A DNA stretch of 64,000 bases from Chitinophaga polysaccharea (GTDB taxonomy: Bacteria; Bacteroidota; Bacteroidia; Chitinophagales; Chitinophagaceae). The translations under genes were made by a program, and so were the position numbers. Location: assembly GCF_007829335.1 (NCBI RefSeq), contig NZ_VIWO01000001.1:1860001-1924000 (forward strand), in the 5' to 3' direction. Every line of letters begins with the position of its first letter. The stretch's first letter is position 1. This document shows, piece after piece, positions 54,901-62,945 of this stretch. The notes beneath the pieces are model-generated. The model saw only the letters and a list, made by a program, of their open reading frames with translations, did not search any database and had not been told where the DNA came from.

Positions 54901-55142
54901 CATCTACGCCCCGGTCGGTAGTAGTTTTCGCTCCCGGATTTACAGACAGTACATTGGCGCATGAGTGTTTACATGCTTTGGGATTATACCATTCGTTTGA
55001 TGATCATGGAAAACATACCTTTACGCAAAACCTGACAGATAATATTATGGACTATTCTGATGTGGCAGCTACCCCTATTCCGGTTGTTCAACTATGGAAA
55101 TGGCAGTGGGAGGCCATCAGACCTAATATTGATGCTGAATAA
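51999..55142 (+). CDS. Second VgrG spike protein with C-terminal metzincin-like metallopeptidase
   Basis: A 1047-residue paralogue of the protein encoded at 48225, alike through the gp27 hub, OB fold (about 365-445) and beta-helix. Both have the MNYGF, KSGSEWYFYNGQQ-like and RFRWQ blocks in the same places. The extension includes an Ig-like section with KLEIKYDKSLFKLDKEEITAK near 770. The peptidase motif is HECLHALGLYH with His988, Glu989, His992 and His998. Here the Met-turn is intact: NIMDYSD near 1020. The pair therefore arose by tandem duplication and then diverged most in the Ig-like linker and the peptidase loops. It is followed after 15 bases by its own lipoprotein gene. Confidence 0.92.
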   Translation: MSLYVHTTFSIGDHQFSAFHSLTLTQTIQGHHCLEILIGYDWLEKLGDSLFSAGRNFLGKEISLTITSVEAAGNYSPLQFKGIVTSIHTGKESDGTHGFCVIKANSPDILLEDNPHIACFERQSLQNIVAQCLKGCQPYTGQPAVKPVTTVPLKYTVQYKETTQQFIKRLAARHGEWYFYNGQQLIFGKYKGKEMSLTHQVDLVDFDISMQVQAGNTRLNGYEYRQDQVIDQTADAVPAPGLNGPAAYLKSVSSKLYRHTSLYKMNYGFSGNAKSELDTFTSLHQQGQLSRMMLLTATSKSTALRIGDIVQINEQFPTFVSHGKYVITYLKHTCTGSGHYTNTLEGIPVDIASPVINIHDFPRCEPQSAIVTDNRDPKGLGRIRVRFRWQEQGSSPWLRTLTPYGGKDKGFYFIPEVYEEVWVDFEDGNPEAPFVVGAAWNGKAAAGFGDVQNNIKAIKTRSGHEIRLNDSDGQESITISDKGGNIIHMDTQGTKISLSAPEEIIVSSRNVTMNAGDTLAMNVGNQLNIDVLQKMMVNTPILYQMVSEYMHLFSGKALINAESEIKIESREIFAAGKDKIFIHSDENVTVNSKGTAEMKGAKGNKHSNTADKYKVTEIKLDAQCIVHFRPETSWAGDYGFDWMRVADSGLSHGDDAANTYEKICGKRATSFPDPAEYEKLKGVYGNPTHVIVSKPKLDATGKPQTDPVTKKKLYHEYYVPWLCLFPKQVTKMVSPGKGKPPVAQKTATSFSNTSAEVSMQVTVDVEPEKLEIKYDKSLFKLDKEEITAKSVTSGTPRKVSLKVECLSAFKKDQSIEILAHSKKADGTIEKKLAGKLRLLANHQRYKVKIAIVQVTTKIGAVLKVASPPGREDELRKYLRQALVEPSFETLTLDLSADAAFNSNHSNGAIITDGASDAIQDHMNNALYALYNKGGKDYTKHYKIYFINERATSSAGAGGSLYGRSYGIPSTPRSVVVFAPGFTDSTLAHECLHALGLYHSFDDHGKHTFTQNLTDNIMDYSDVAATPIPVVQLWKWQWEAIRPNIDAE

Positions 55143-55157
55143 TAAACATGCAATAAG

Positions 55158-55721
55158 ATGAAGAAGATCCTGCTAATCATATTTTCGTTCGGCATGATGC
55201 TTTCATGCCAGTCACAAAATACTAAACACATGGAACGTTTTAATATCGAAGACTTCAATCAGCACAGTGAAAATGGCAGCCGGCGTTGGATTACGGCCGA
55301 TAGCACTGTTATAGAAGAACACAGTTATGCTGCAGGTTATGCCCGGATGGAAGTCCCCAAAAACAGTTTATTCCAGCAATATTCCCTGTTTTATAAGAAT
55401 GGAAATGGCAAAGAACAAGGGCTTTTGTTTGTGAGAGGGAATTTTCAGAAAGGTACCTGGCATTACTATGATGAAGGCGGGCGCCTGGAGAAGACGGTAG
55501 ACTATGACCAGCCTTTCGGGTTTACCTATGAAGACCTGGTTAAATATTGCAGCAGCAATAATATTGATCTTCACGAATCCCATACATTCATTGATAAACG
55601 CATTGCTCCTCAGCCTGAATGGGATATCACTTACCTGAATAATGGAAAGAACCGGGTAGTTACCCTGGACGGTAAAACCGGTAAAAAGCTGAAAGAAGTA
55701 GACCAGGACATCATCCGGTAA
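55158..55721 (+). CDS. Lipoprotein, candidate immunity protein of the second VgrG peptidase
   Basis: A 187-residue protein with a lipoprotein signal (MKKILLIIFSFGMMLSC, Cys17). The mature domain has LFQQYSLFYKNGNGKEQGLL near 75, WHYYDEGGRLEKTVDYDQPFGFTYEDLVKYC (in parts near 105-130) and VVTLDGKTGKKLKE near the end. These line up with GNGNIREK, FDEQGKLTKE, FSYNDVLHYL and YVLDGETGKVLKK in the lipoprotein encoded at 51336. Divergence is strong elsewhere, as expected if each variant fits its own toxin. The gene is 15 bases after the second VgrG stop and 23 bases before the PAAR-like gene. Confidence 0.8.
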   Translation: MKKILLIIFSFGMMLSCQSQNTKHMERFNIEDFNQHSENGSRRWITADSTVIEEHSYAAGYARMEVPKNSLFQQYSLFYKNGNGKEQGLLFVRGNFQKGTWHYYDEGGRLEKTVDYDQPFGFTYEDLVKYCSSNNIDLHESHTFIDKRIAPQPEWDITYLNNGKNRVVTLDGKTGKKLKEVDQDIIR

Positions 55722-55744
55722 CTTTTATCCCCAATATTGGCAAC

Positions 55745-56083
55745 ATGGCACAAAAAATCACGGAATCTGCGCTATTACAATGCGATAAGGGAACTACCCC
55801 GGCGCAATTGAAGGTAGATAGCCAGCAGTTCTTTTACGTGGCAGGTAAACTGGTAGCCACCGCAGAAGACAAAAAGGGAATGAAAAATATTCCTGCCTTT
55901 GGCATGTGTACCATTACCCGCAAGAATTGTACACCAGCTCCGATAGCCTGGCAGGATACCTCCCAGAAAGACGATATTAATGATATGAAGTTACTCACAG
56001 AGAAATCTTCCTGTATGTGCAGCCAGGGAGGAAAAATTACTATTCACCAGGTAGGGCACGAAGAAACACACTCTGTAGAATAG
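55745..56083 (+). CDS. DUF4280 PAAR-like spike tip protein
   Basis: A 112-residue protein matching DUF4280, the PAAR-like family of contractile injection systems. It shows ALLQCDKGTTPAQLKV at the N-terminus, MKNIPAFGMCTITRKNCTPAPIAW in the middle, and LLTEKSSCMCSQGGKITI before the C-terminus. The Cys residues at conserved places may bind a metal at the tip. PAAR-like proteins cap the VgrG trimer and sharpen it. Its gene closes the cluster with both VgrG and lipoprotein genes on the same strand. No sheath, baseplate or tube genes are in the window, so this is an effector island separate from the main machine. Confidence 0.85.
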   Translation: MAQKITESALLQCDKGTTPAQLKVDSQQFFYVAGKLVATAEDKKGMKNIPAFGMCTITRKNCTPAPIAWQDTSQKDDINDMKLLTEKSSCMCSQGGKITIHQVGHEETHSVE

Positions 56084-56174
56084 TACTTTACCGCCCTGGA
56101 TATAATAAATCATCTTTTTTGGGTATTTTTATACCGATATGTCATTTTATGTAAGGGGGTGTTTTCCGTAGATA

Positions 56175-56777
56175 ATGGAGGAGTATTTACAAGCCGAACA
56201 TTTATTATTACAAAAACTCGCTGCCGGGGAACAGTCCGCATTTCAGTTTTTATTTAATCAACACTATAGGGCGTTATGCTATTTCGCTAACAGTATTGTA
56301 GCTAATGACCAGGAGGCGGAAGACCTGGTACAGGAGTCTTTTTCCAAATTATGGAACAAAAGGACCGACTTTAAGACCGCCGCTAATATAAAAGCCTTCC
56401 TGTTTATTGCCACCAAGAATGCCTGCCTCAATTTCCTGAAAAGCAGGGAAAGGCTCACTATTAAGGAGAAGGAGTTTTCTTACCTGCAAACGGTCGATAC
56501 AGGTTTTGATCCACTATTAACAGAAACAGAAGTCATCCAGCAGCTATATAACGAAATTGAGGCATTACCCACCCAGTGCAGGAAGATCTTTAAGATGAGC
56601 TACCTGGAAGGGAGGAAAAACGAGGATATTGCCGTTGCGCTCCGGATTTCCTATAATACCGTCAGGGCACAGAAGCTGAGGGCTTTGAAGTTAATCAGAA
56701 GCAGCCTGATCAAAAAGAACATTTTACCCTTGCTGGGCGTATATATTTCCTTGCTTAAATATTACTACCATCACTAA
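56175..56777 (+). CDS. ECF-type RNA polymerase sigma factor (FecI-like)
   Basis: A 200-residue ECF sigma factor. Region 2 shows AFQFLFNQHYRALCYFANSI and EAEDLVQESFSKLWNKR (around residue 50). Region 4 includes LPTQCRKIFKMSYLEGRKNEDIAVALRISYNTVRAQKLRAL (in pieces, near 135-175). It differs from the sigma factor at 21885 in length and sequence, so the two answer different signals. FecR and SusC/SusD genes follow in order, completing a self-contained regulation and uptake cassette. The gene has a rather AT-rich leader after the PAAR-like gene. Confidence 0.93.
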   Translation: MEEYLQAEHLLLQKLAAGEQSAFQFLFNQHYRALCYFANSIVANDQEAEDLVQESFSKLWNKRTDFKTAANIKAFLFIATKNACLNFLKSRERLTIKEKEFSYLQTVDTGFDPLLTETEVIQQLYNEIEALPTQCRKIFKMSYLEGRKNEDIAVALRISYNTVRAQKLRALKLIRSSLIKKNILPLLGVYISLLKYYYHH

Positions 56778-56885
56778 TTGATAGCCAGCCTGGAAAATTT
56801 TTTCAAAAAAAGTTAACCGAATCTTTAATCGAAAATATAATTTTCTTGTTTTCATAGAAAAGCGGGGTAGGGAGTGCCAAAGAAC

Positions 56886-58064
56886 ATGGAGAATAAGGAT
56901 ACTATTTTTTTACAGCGGATCGCCTACCTGGTATATGGATACCAGCAGCAATCATTAACGGAAACAGAACAGGCAGAGCTGGAAGTATGGCTGGAGGCTG
57001 CTCCGGAGAACCGTGTATTCTTTGACCAATTAACCGATACGGCTATACTGCAGAGGAGATTGCAGCAATACCGCCATTTTGATGCAAATGCCGGCTGGGA
57101 AATCTTTCGTGACCGGCATTATCCTGCTGCGGCAAAAGGTCGTTTTCGTCCTATATATTACAGGTGGGCTGCAGCTGCGGCCATATTATTACTGCTGGGA
57201 ACCGGTATTTATCTATTCCAACGCAGCACTACCAGGCCGGTGCACACGGTGGCGGTAAACACAGCACCGATATTACCCGGCTCCACCAAAGCCGTACTCA
57301 CATTGGCCGACGGTTCCACCATGCCGCTCGATAGTAATGCCAACCAGGTAATTAACCAACAAGGTAGTATCGTAAAACTCAACAATGGCCAGTTGCAGTA
57401 TAGCGTTGCCCAACCAGGTGGCGCTTACAGTGTCAATACATTGACTACACCCAGGGGCGGGCAATTCCGTCTTACCCTGCCGGATGGCACCCGGGTGTGG
57501 CTCAACGCCGCTTCCGCGATCACGTATCCCACTGCTTTCGGCCAGGATAAACGCGAAGTAACTGTAAAAGGCGAAGCCTATTTTGAAGTAGCCGGAGAGC
57601 CGCAGCGGCCTTTCCGTGTTAACACTGATCATCAAACTACCATTGATGTTTTAGGAACCAGCTTTAACGTAAATGCCTACCCGGATGAACAGGGAATTGC
57701 CACCACCCTTATCCGTGGCACAGTAAAGGTGAACAACGGACATGCCTCCAGGGTATTATTACCCGGCCAGCAGGCAAGGATAACCCGCCCGGATCAAATC
57801 GGCATTATTACCCATGCCGACACCACCGCCATCCTGGCCTGGAAAAGGGAAGCCTTCTATTTTCACGATGCCGACATTCCTACCGTGATGCGCCAGTTGG
57901 CCCGGTGGTATGACGTGAACATTGTATATGCCGGCAACATCCCGGCCAAGAGGTTCCGGGGAGAGATCCAGCGACGGTTACCGCTTTCAGATGTATTGGA
58001 GGGGTTAGAAACCACCGGTGTACATTTTCGCGTAAAGGGACGCAATATCATCGTGGAGCCATAA
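56886..58064 (+). CDS. FecR-family anti-sigma factor
   Basis: From the ATG at 56886 the protein is 392 residues; a GTG at 56874 adds only four. The N-terminal cytoplasmic part (LQRIAYLVYGYQQQSLTETE) binds the sigma factor. A membrane segment lies near residue 95-115 (AAAAAILLLLGTGIYLFQ approximately). The FecR domain has VNTLTTPRGGQFRLTLPDGTRVWLNAASAITYP in parts near 190-220 and GEAYFEVAGEPQRPFRV after it. The C-terminal STN-like DUF4974 domain has VMRQLARWYDVNIVYAGNI near 340. The SusC gene that sends the signal starts 177 bases downstream, after a structured intergenic element. Confidence 0.93.
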   Translation: MENKDTIFLQRIAYLVYGYQQQSLTETEQAELEVWLEAAPENRVFFDQLTDTAILQRRLQQYRHFDANAGWEIFRDRHYPAAAKGRFRPIYYRWAAAAAILLLLGTGIYLFQRSTTRPVHTVAVNTAPILPGSTKAVLTLADGSTMPLDSNANQVINQQGSIVKLNNGQLQYSVAQPGGAYSVNTLTTPRGGQFRLTLPDGTRVWLNAASAITYPTAFGQDKREVTVKGEAYFEVAGEPQRPFRVNTDHQTTIDVLGTSFNVNAYPDEQGIATTLIRGTVKVNNGHASRVLLPGQQARITRPDQIGIITHADTTAILAWKREAFYFHDADIPTVMRQLARWYDVNIVYAGNIPAKRFRGEIQRRLPLSDVLEGLETTGVHFRVKGRNIIVEP

Positions 58065-58125
58065 TCATTTTTTATAGCTATAGTTAACAAAACATGATGT
58101 ACAGCCAATTTTAGATGTGTGAAAG

Positions 58126-58182
58126 GACAGCCGTGAAAAACCGGAGGTGATTGGAGCCACCCCCGGCATAAGTCCGGCTGTC
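58126..58182 (+). promoter_or_regulatory. Structured RNA-like element between FecR and SusC
   Basis: Two nested stems are visible. The outer one is GACAGCCG (58126-58133) with CGGCTGTC (58175-58182), all 8 pairs perfect. The inner one is CCGGAGGTG (58141-58149) with CACCCCCGG (58158-58166), 8 of 9 pairs, loop of 8. An internal loop separates them. There is no T tract, so it is not an ordinary terminator. It may be a leader element controlling susC, a processed RNA or an mRNA stabiliser. Confidence 0.5.
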
Positions 58183-58241
58183 ATTCGCCATAAGCACGCA
58201 AATACTTAATACCGATTATCCAACCAGACAAATGCAAATCT

Positions 58242-61200
58242 ATGCAATTGAATTTTCATGGTAAAGCCCTTTCTATGCCCGGGCTTATCTCAACCAAAAT
58301 TGCACTCACTATGAGATTGACAATTATTCTCATGATGGTGGCTACACTCAAAGTATCTGCCGGCGCATTTGCGCAGGCGGTCACCGTTCATGTAAAGAAT
58401 GCGCCGATGGAGGAAGTATTCGACGCCGTAAAAGCACAAACGGGATACCTGTTCTTTTACGACAGGGAGGTGTTGCAACATGTGAAGCCGGTTACCATTC
58501 ATGCGGAACATACTGCGCTGGCTACCTTTTTAACCGATGTGTTTAAAGACCGTGCGCTGGACTTTACAATCAAAGACAAAACAATTTTTATCCGGAAGAA
58601 GATATTGCCGGTGGAAAAAAAGGAAACGGAGATCGTGAGCCCCGAGGCGGCACAGCAAATGCAAACGGGCATTGTAAAAGATGCTGCCGGCACCGCCCTG
58701 ATCGGGGTAACAGTGAAAATACTGAATGGCACTGCCGGTACCTTGACTAACGAGAACGGCTATTTCTCCATTGCCGCCAATCCCGGCGAAACACTGGTTT
58801 GTTCCTATGTGGGGTATGAAACCAGGCGGGTGCCGGTAAATTTAAAAAGTCAGCTGTATATCGTGCTGAAACAACAGGCCAGTGGACTCGATGAAGCCGT
58901 AGTGATTGGCTATGGTACTACCAGCAAACGATTTAATACTGGTTCAGTATCCAGCGTGAAAGCCAGCGATATTGCCTCCCAACCGGTACTCGATGCCCTT
59001 GCTGCATTGCAGGGCAGGGTATCCGGCGTATTTGTGAATTCTTCCAGCGGTTTGCCTGGCTCCAACTACAGCGTAGTATTACGCGGACAAAGCTCTTTAT
59101 CCGGCCCGAATGATCCATTGTATGTAATAGACGGGGTTCCGTTTTATTCGGAGCCCCTCAACCAATTTACCTCTGCCAATGGCAAGCAAAGCCCTATGGC
59201 ATCTATTAACCCCGCTGATATAGAACGTATCGACGTACTCAAAGATGCCGATGCTACTTCTATCTATGGCTCCAGGGGCGGTAATGGCGTGATCCTGATT
59301 ACCACCAAAAAAGGAAAGGCCGGTAAAACGCAAACTAACTTTAACGTATATACGGGTGCAGGTAAAGTGGTGAACACCATGCCTATGCTGAATACGCCGC
59401 AATATATTGCCATGCGTAAAGAAGCTTATGCACATGATAATAAACCCTACGACAAAGACATAGCGCCGGACCTGACCATCTGGGACCAGCAGCAAACGAG
59501 CGACTGGCAGCGTTTTATTATGGGGAATACCGCGCATATCACTGAAGCGCAGGGATCTGTATCCGGTGGTTCGGCACAAACGCAGTTCCTCCTGAGCGGT
59601 ACTTACCATAAAGAAACCACTGTAATGCCGGGTAGTCTGGGCTACCAGCGCGGCGCCGGACATCTTAATGTGAACCATACCAGCCAGGATAGTAAATTCA
59701 ATATTACCGCGTCTGTTAACTATACCAGCAGCAAGGATAATTCTTTGCCAGTGGATCTGACGATGTTTTATAACCTGCCACCCAACTACCCGTTGTACGA
59801 CTCAACCGGTAAATTGTATTGGTTTTCCAATGCGCAGAATCCGCAGGCTTACCTGCTAAGAAAATCGGAACTGACCACCAACATGTTGCTGGCTAATTCC
59901 GTGATCCGGTATACTATTTTACCTGGGTTAAATGCAAAGGCCAGCCTGGGCTATACCCGTACTGATATGAAGCAGATGCGGATTACGCCGGACGCCAGCT
60001 TTAATCCACTTACGTCTACCGGTAGTGAGTCTTATTTTGGGTCGTCGGGCATGGGGTCTTATATCATAGAGCCACAACTGGATTATAGCCGGGCCATTGC
60101 CAAAGGCAACCTGCAGGTAATGGCTGGCGCCACCTTCCAGCAGAGCATTACGCAAGGCCAATCGGTGATTGCCTCCGGGTTTTCCAGCGATGCTTTACTG
60201 GAAGATCAGCAAGCTGCCAGCCTGGTAGTGCCACGCCCTTCCCAATATGTTTTTTATCGCTACACTTCCATATTCGGTAGAGTGAATTATAACTGGGAAG
60301 AAAAATATATTATCAATGCTTCTTTCCGTCGCGATGGATCTACCCGCTTCGGGCCTGGTAACCGCTTTGGTAACTTCGGCGCCGTAGGCGCCGCGTGGAT
60401 TTTCAGTAAAGAACGTTTTATCGGTGAAGACGGCTTCCTGAGCTTTGGTAAGCTGCGTGCAAGCATCGGTAATGCTGGTAACGACAACATCAGCGATTAC
60501 CAATATCTCGACGCATGGAGCTCCAATCCTTATCCCTACGCAGGTATACCGGGATTAACACCTTCCCGCCTGCCAAATCCGAATTTCAGATGGGAAGAAA
60601 ATCATAAGAAAGAAGTAGGACTGGAACTGGGTTTCCTGAAAAACCGCATTCTCTTTAATACTAATTACTATTACAATATTTCCAATAACCAGCTGGTGCC
60701 TTACCAGCTTACACCGCAGGTTGGCTTTGGCTCTATTACAGCCAACCTCCCCGCCAGTGTGATGAACAGCGGTTGGGAATTTGAAGTATCATCTACCAAT
60801 GTAAAGCGCAAAACATTTACCTGGCAATCTTCACTCAATTTTTCTGTAAACAAGAATAAACTGAAATCATTCCCTGGTATTGAATCATCTACTTACAAGA
60901 ACACTTATGTAGTAGGAGAGCCGCTGTCTATCGTAAAAGGTTACCAGTTCCAGGGAATAGATCCCAACACCGGTGTCCCTCAATTTTTCAGCAAGAGTGG
61001 CACGCCTACTGAGTTTGATGACTATGTGATATTAGGCAAACGGGCCCCCGACTTTTATGGAGGACTGCTGAACAGCTTTACCTGGAAAGGCATCAGCCTG
61101 GATTTCCTGTGGCAGTTTGTGAAACAGGATGGGCCGGGTATTAATTATGGTTATAACACCACCACCATTGGAGCTTTCGCCAACCAGGATACCCGTGCAT

Positions 61201-61517
61201 TAGACCGCTGGCATCAGCCAGGAGATATCACCACTGTTCCCGGCGCCACCACTACCGATGGTTCTTCTGCTTACCGTAATTATAGCTTGTCTACCGCCAA
61301 CTGGGGCAACGCTTCCTATATCCGGTTAAAGAATGTTTCCCTGAGATATGATCTCTCTAAGTATACCCAAAAATGGAAAATCACCAGCGCCAGTGTGTAC
61401 GCACTTGGACAGAACCTGCTCACGATCACCAACTATAAAGGATTGGATCCTGAAACGCTGGGTATCGTGATGCCGCCATTGAAGTCATATACGATCGGGG
61501 TACAGTTTGGGTTCTAA
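58242..61517 (+). CDS. SusC-family TonB-dependent transducer with STN domain
   Basis: A 1091-residue protein. The signal helix starts at about residue 24 (MRLTIILMMVATLKVSAGAFAQ, in parts). The STN domain spans about 48-115 (VTVHVKNAPMEEVFDAVKAQ and VFKDRALDFTIKDKTIFI). The carboxypeptidase-regulatory domain follows (GIVKDAAGTALIGVTVKILN). The plug begins LDEAVVIGYGTTSKRFNTGSV and contains DADATSIYGSRGGNGVILITTKKGKAG (in parts) near 345. The barrel ends YTIGVQFGF. It imports an unknown substrate and signals through FecR and the sigma factor. The SusD partner starts 32 bases downstream, with no degradative enzymes between. Confidence 0.95.
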   Translation: MQLNFHGKALSMPGLISTKIALTMRLTIILMMVATLKVSAGAFAQAVTVHVKNAPMEEVFDAVKAQTGYLFFYDREVLQHVKPVTIHAEHTALATFLTDVFKDRALDFTIKDKTIFIRKKILPVEKKETEIVSPEAAQQMQTGIVKDAAGTALIGVTVKILNGTAGTLTNENGYFSIAANPGETLVCSYVGYETRRVPVNLKSQLYIVLKQQASGLDEAVVIGYGTTSKRFNTGSVSSVKASDIASQPVLDALAALQGRVSGVFVNSSSGLPGSNYSVVLRGQSSLSGPNDPLYVIDGVPFYSEPLNQFTSANGKQSPMASINPADIERIDVLKDADATSIYGSRGGNGVILITTKKGKAGKTQTNFNVYTGAGKVVNTMPMLNTPQYIAMRKEAYAHDNKPYDKDIAPDLTIWDQQQTSDWQRFIMGNTAHITEAQGSVSGGSAQTQFLLSGTYHKETTVMPGSLGYQRGAGHLNVNHTSQDSKFNITASVNYTSSKDNSLPVDLTMFYNLPPNYPLYDSTGKLYWFSNAQNPQAYLLRKSELTTNMLLANSVIRYTILPGLNAKASLGYTRTDMKQMRITPDASFNPLTSTGSESYFGSSGMGSYIIEPQLDYSRAIAKGNLQVMAGATFQQSITQGQSVIASGFSSDALLEDQQAASLVVPRPSQYVFYRYTSIFGRVNYNWEEKYIINASFRRDGSTRFGPGNRFGNFGAVGAAWIFSKERFIGEDGFLSFGKLRASIGNAGNDNISDYQYLDAWSSNPYPYAGIPGLTPSRLPNPNFRWEENHKKEVGLELGFLKNRILFNTNYYYNISNNQLVPYQLTPQVGFGSITANLPASVMNSGWEFEVSSTNVKRKTFTWQSSLNFSVNKNKLKSFPGIESSTYKNTYVVGEPLSIVKGYQFQGIDPNTGVPQFFSKSGTPTEFDDYVILGKRAPDFYGGLLNSFTWKGISLDFLWQFVKQDGPGINYGYNTTTIGAFANQDTRALDRWHQPGDITTVPGATTTDGSSAYRNYSLSTANWGNASYIRLKNVSLRYDLSKYTQKWKITSASVYALGQNLLTITNYKGLDPETLGIVMPPLKSYTIGVQFGF

Positions 61518-61549
61518 TAAATTTTCTGACGTCAGATAAAAGATATCAC

Positions 61550-62935
61550 ATGAAACGTATTCATATATTATTAACCGGTATTTTCCTTTTCATGGCTACG
61601 TCCTGCAGCAAGTATGTAGATACGCCTTTGCCAAAGAATGAACTGGTATCCGGTCTTGTTTTTAAAGATGATAAAACGGCTACGGCTGCGGTAACCGGCG
61701 TATATGGCAACATGTATTCCTTCAACTACCAGTTTGCCAATGTGCTGATGAATTACCTCACCTCTATGCAGGCCGATGATTTATACTATTTTGCCAGCTT
61801 CGCCAACTACGATGTGTTCAGGGAAAACCGGCTGCTGCCGAGTAGTCAATATGTACAAAGCATGTTTGCCGATGTATATAGTTATATCTACCAGATGAAT
61901 GCCTGTATTGAAGGCGTGTCGGGCGCAACTACGCTTACGCCTGCTGTAAAGAACCAGCTGCTGGGAGAATCCTATTTTATGCGCTCCTTCTTTTACTTTT
62001 ATTTAGTGAATATGTATGGAGATGTACCTATGGTGACAGGTACCGATTACCAGGTAAATGGGCAACTGCCAAGGGCGCCGCGTGCAGCAGTATACGACAC
62101 CATTATCAGCAATCTCAAAACAGCCGTGCAGTTGATGGGCGATCAATACCCTACCGCACAGCGCAACCGCCCTAACAGGGCCGTGGCTAATGCATTGCTG
62201 GCCAGGGTATATCTCTATACGGAAAACTGGCAACAGGCAGAAGCCACTGCTTCCCTGGTGATTAACAATAACGACTATACGTTGTTGAAAGACCTGAACA
62301 CTGTGTTCCTGGCCAATAGTAAGGAGGCGCTTTTCCAGTTGCAGCCATTGAATGTGCTGGGAGGCCGCAACACCTGGGAAGGATTTACCTCTACGCCAGC
62401 TACCGCCACCGGTACCGCCGTATTCCGGCTGCATTCCAGCCTGGTGGCTGCCTTTGAAAGTGGTGATCAGCGTGCAGCGAAATGGACAGATTTCAGGACC
62501 ACTGCTTCCGGCGTGTATTACTTCCCTTATAAGTATAAGATACGTACCGCTCCTTCTGCGGCATTAACAGAGTATTCCATGGTGATGCGCCTGGCAGAAC
62601 AATATTTAATTCGTGCCGAAGCGCGTATCCGGCAAAATAAACGTGATGAAGGCCGTAGCGACCTGGATGCCATACGGGAGAGAGCCGGTCTGACCGATTT
62701 ACCTGCTAACCTGGACCAGGCGGCACTGCTGCTGGCAGTGGAACGCGAACGCCGGTCGGAGCTATTTGTAGAATGGGGCCATCGTTGGTTTGACCTGAAG
62801 CGTACCAAAAGATCTGATGCTGTATTAGGACCGTTGAAAGGCGCCAACTGGCAACCGACTGATACCCTGTACCCGATTCCTACAGATGCCATCAGCACCA
62901 ACCAACATCTCACACAAAATCCAGGTTATAATTAA
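61550..62935 (+). CDS. SusD-family outer-membrane lipoprotein
   Basis: A 461-residue SusD protein with lipobox ATSC (Cys19) followed by SKYVDTPLPKNEL. Family markers are LLGESYFMRSFFYFYLVNMYGDVPMV near 140-165 (in parts), NRAVANALLARVYLYTENW near 215, MVMRLAEQYLIRAEARIRQNK near 345 and VERERRSELFVEWGHRWFDLKRT near 400. It ends with the usual LTQNPGYN tail. It belongs to the shorter RagB/SusD type and covers the SusC barrel encoded upstream. The next gene begins 10 bases after its stop. Confidence 0.95.
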   Translation: MKRIHILLTGIFLFMATSCSKYVDTPLPKNELVSGLVFKDDKTATAAVTGVYGNMYSFNYQFANVLMNYLTSMQADDLYYFASFANYDVFRENRLLPSSQYVQSMFADVYSYIYQMNACIEGVSGATTLTPAVKNQLLGESYFMRSFFYFYLVNMYGDVPMVTGTDYQVNGQLPRAPRAAVYDTIISNLKTAVQLMGDQYPTAQRNRPNRAVANALLARVYLYTENWQQAEATASLVINNNDYTLLKDLNTVFLANSKEALFQLQPLNVLGGRNTWEGFTSTPATATGTAVFRLHSSLVAAFESGDQRAAKWTDFRTTASGVYYFPYKYKIRTAPSAALTEYSMVMRLAEQYLIRAEARIRQNKRDEGRSDLDAIRERAGLTDLPANLDQAALLLAVERERRSELFVEWGHRWFDLKRTKRSDAVLGPLKGANWQPTDTLYPIPTDAISTNQHLTQNPGYN

Positions 62936-62945
62936 AGCCAGCCAG

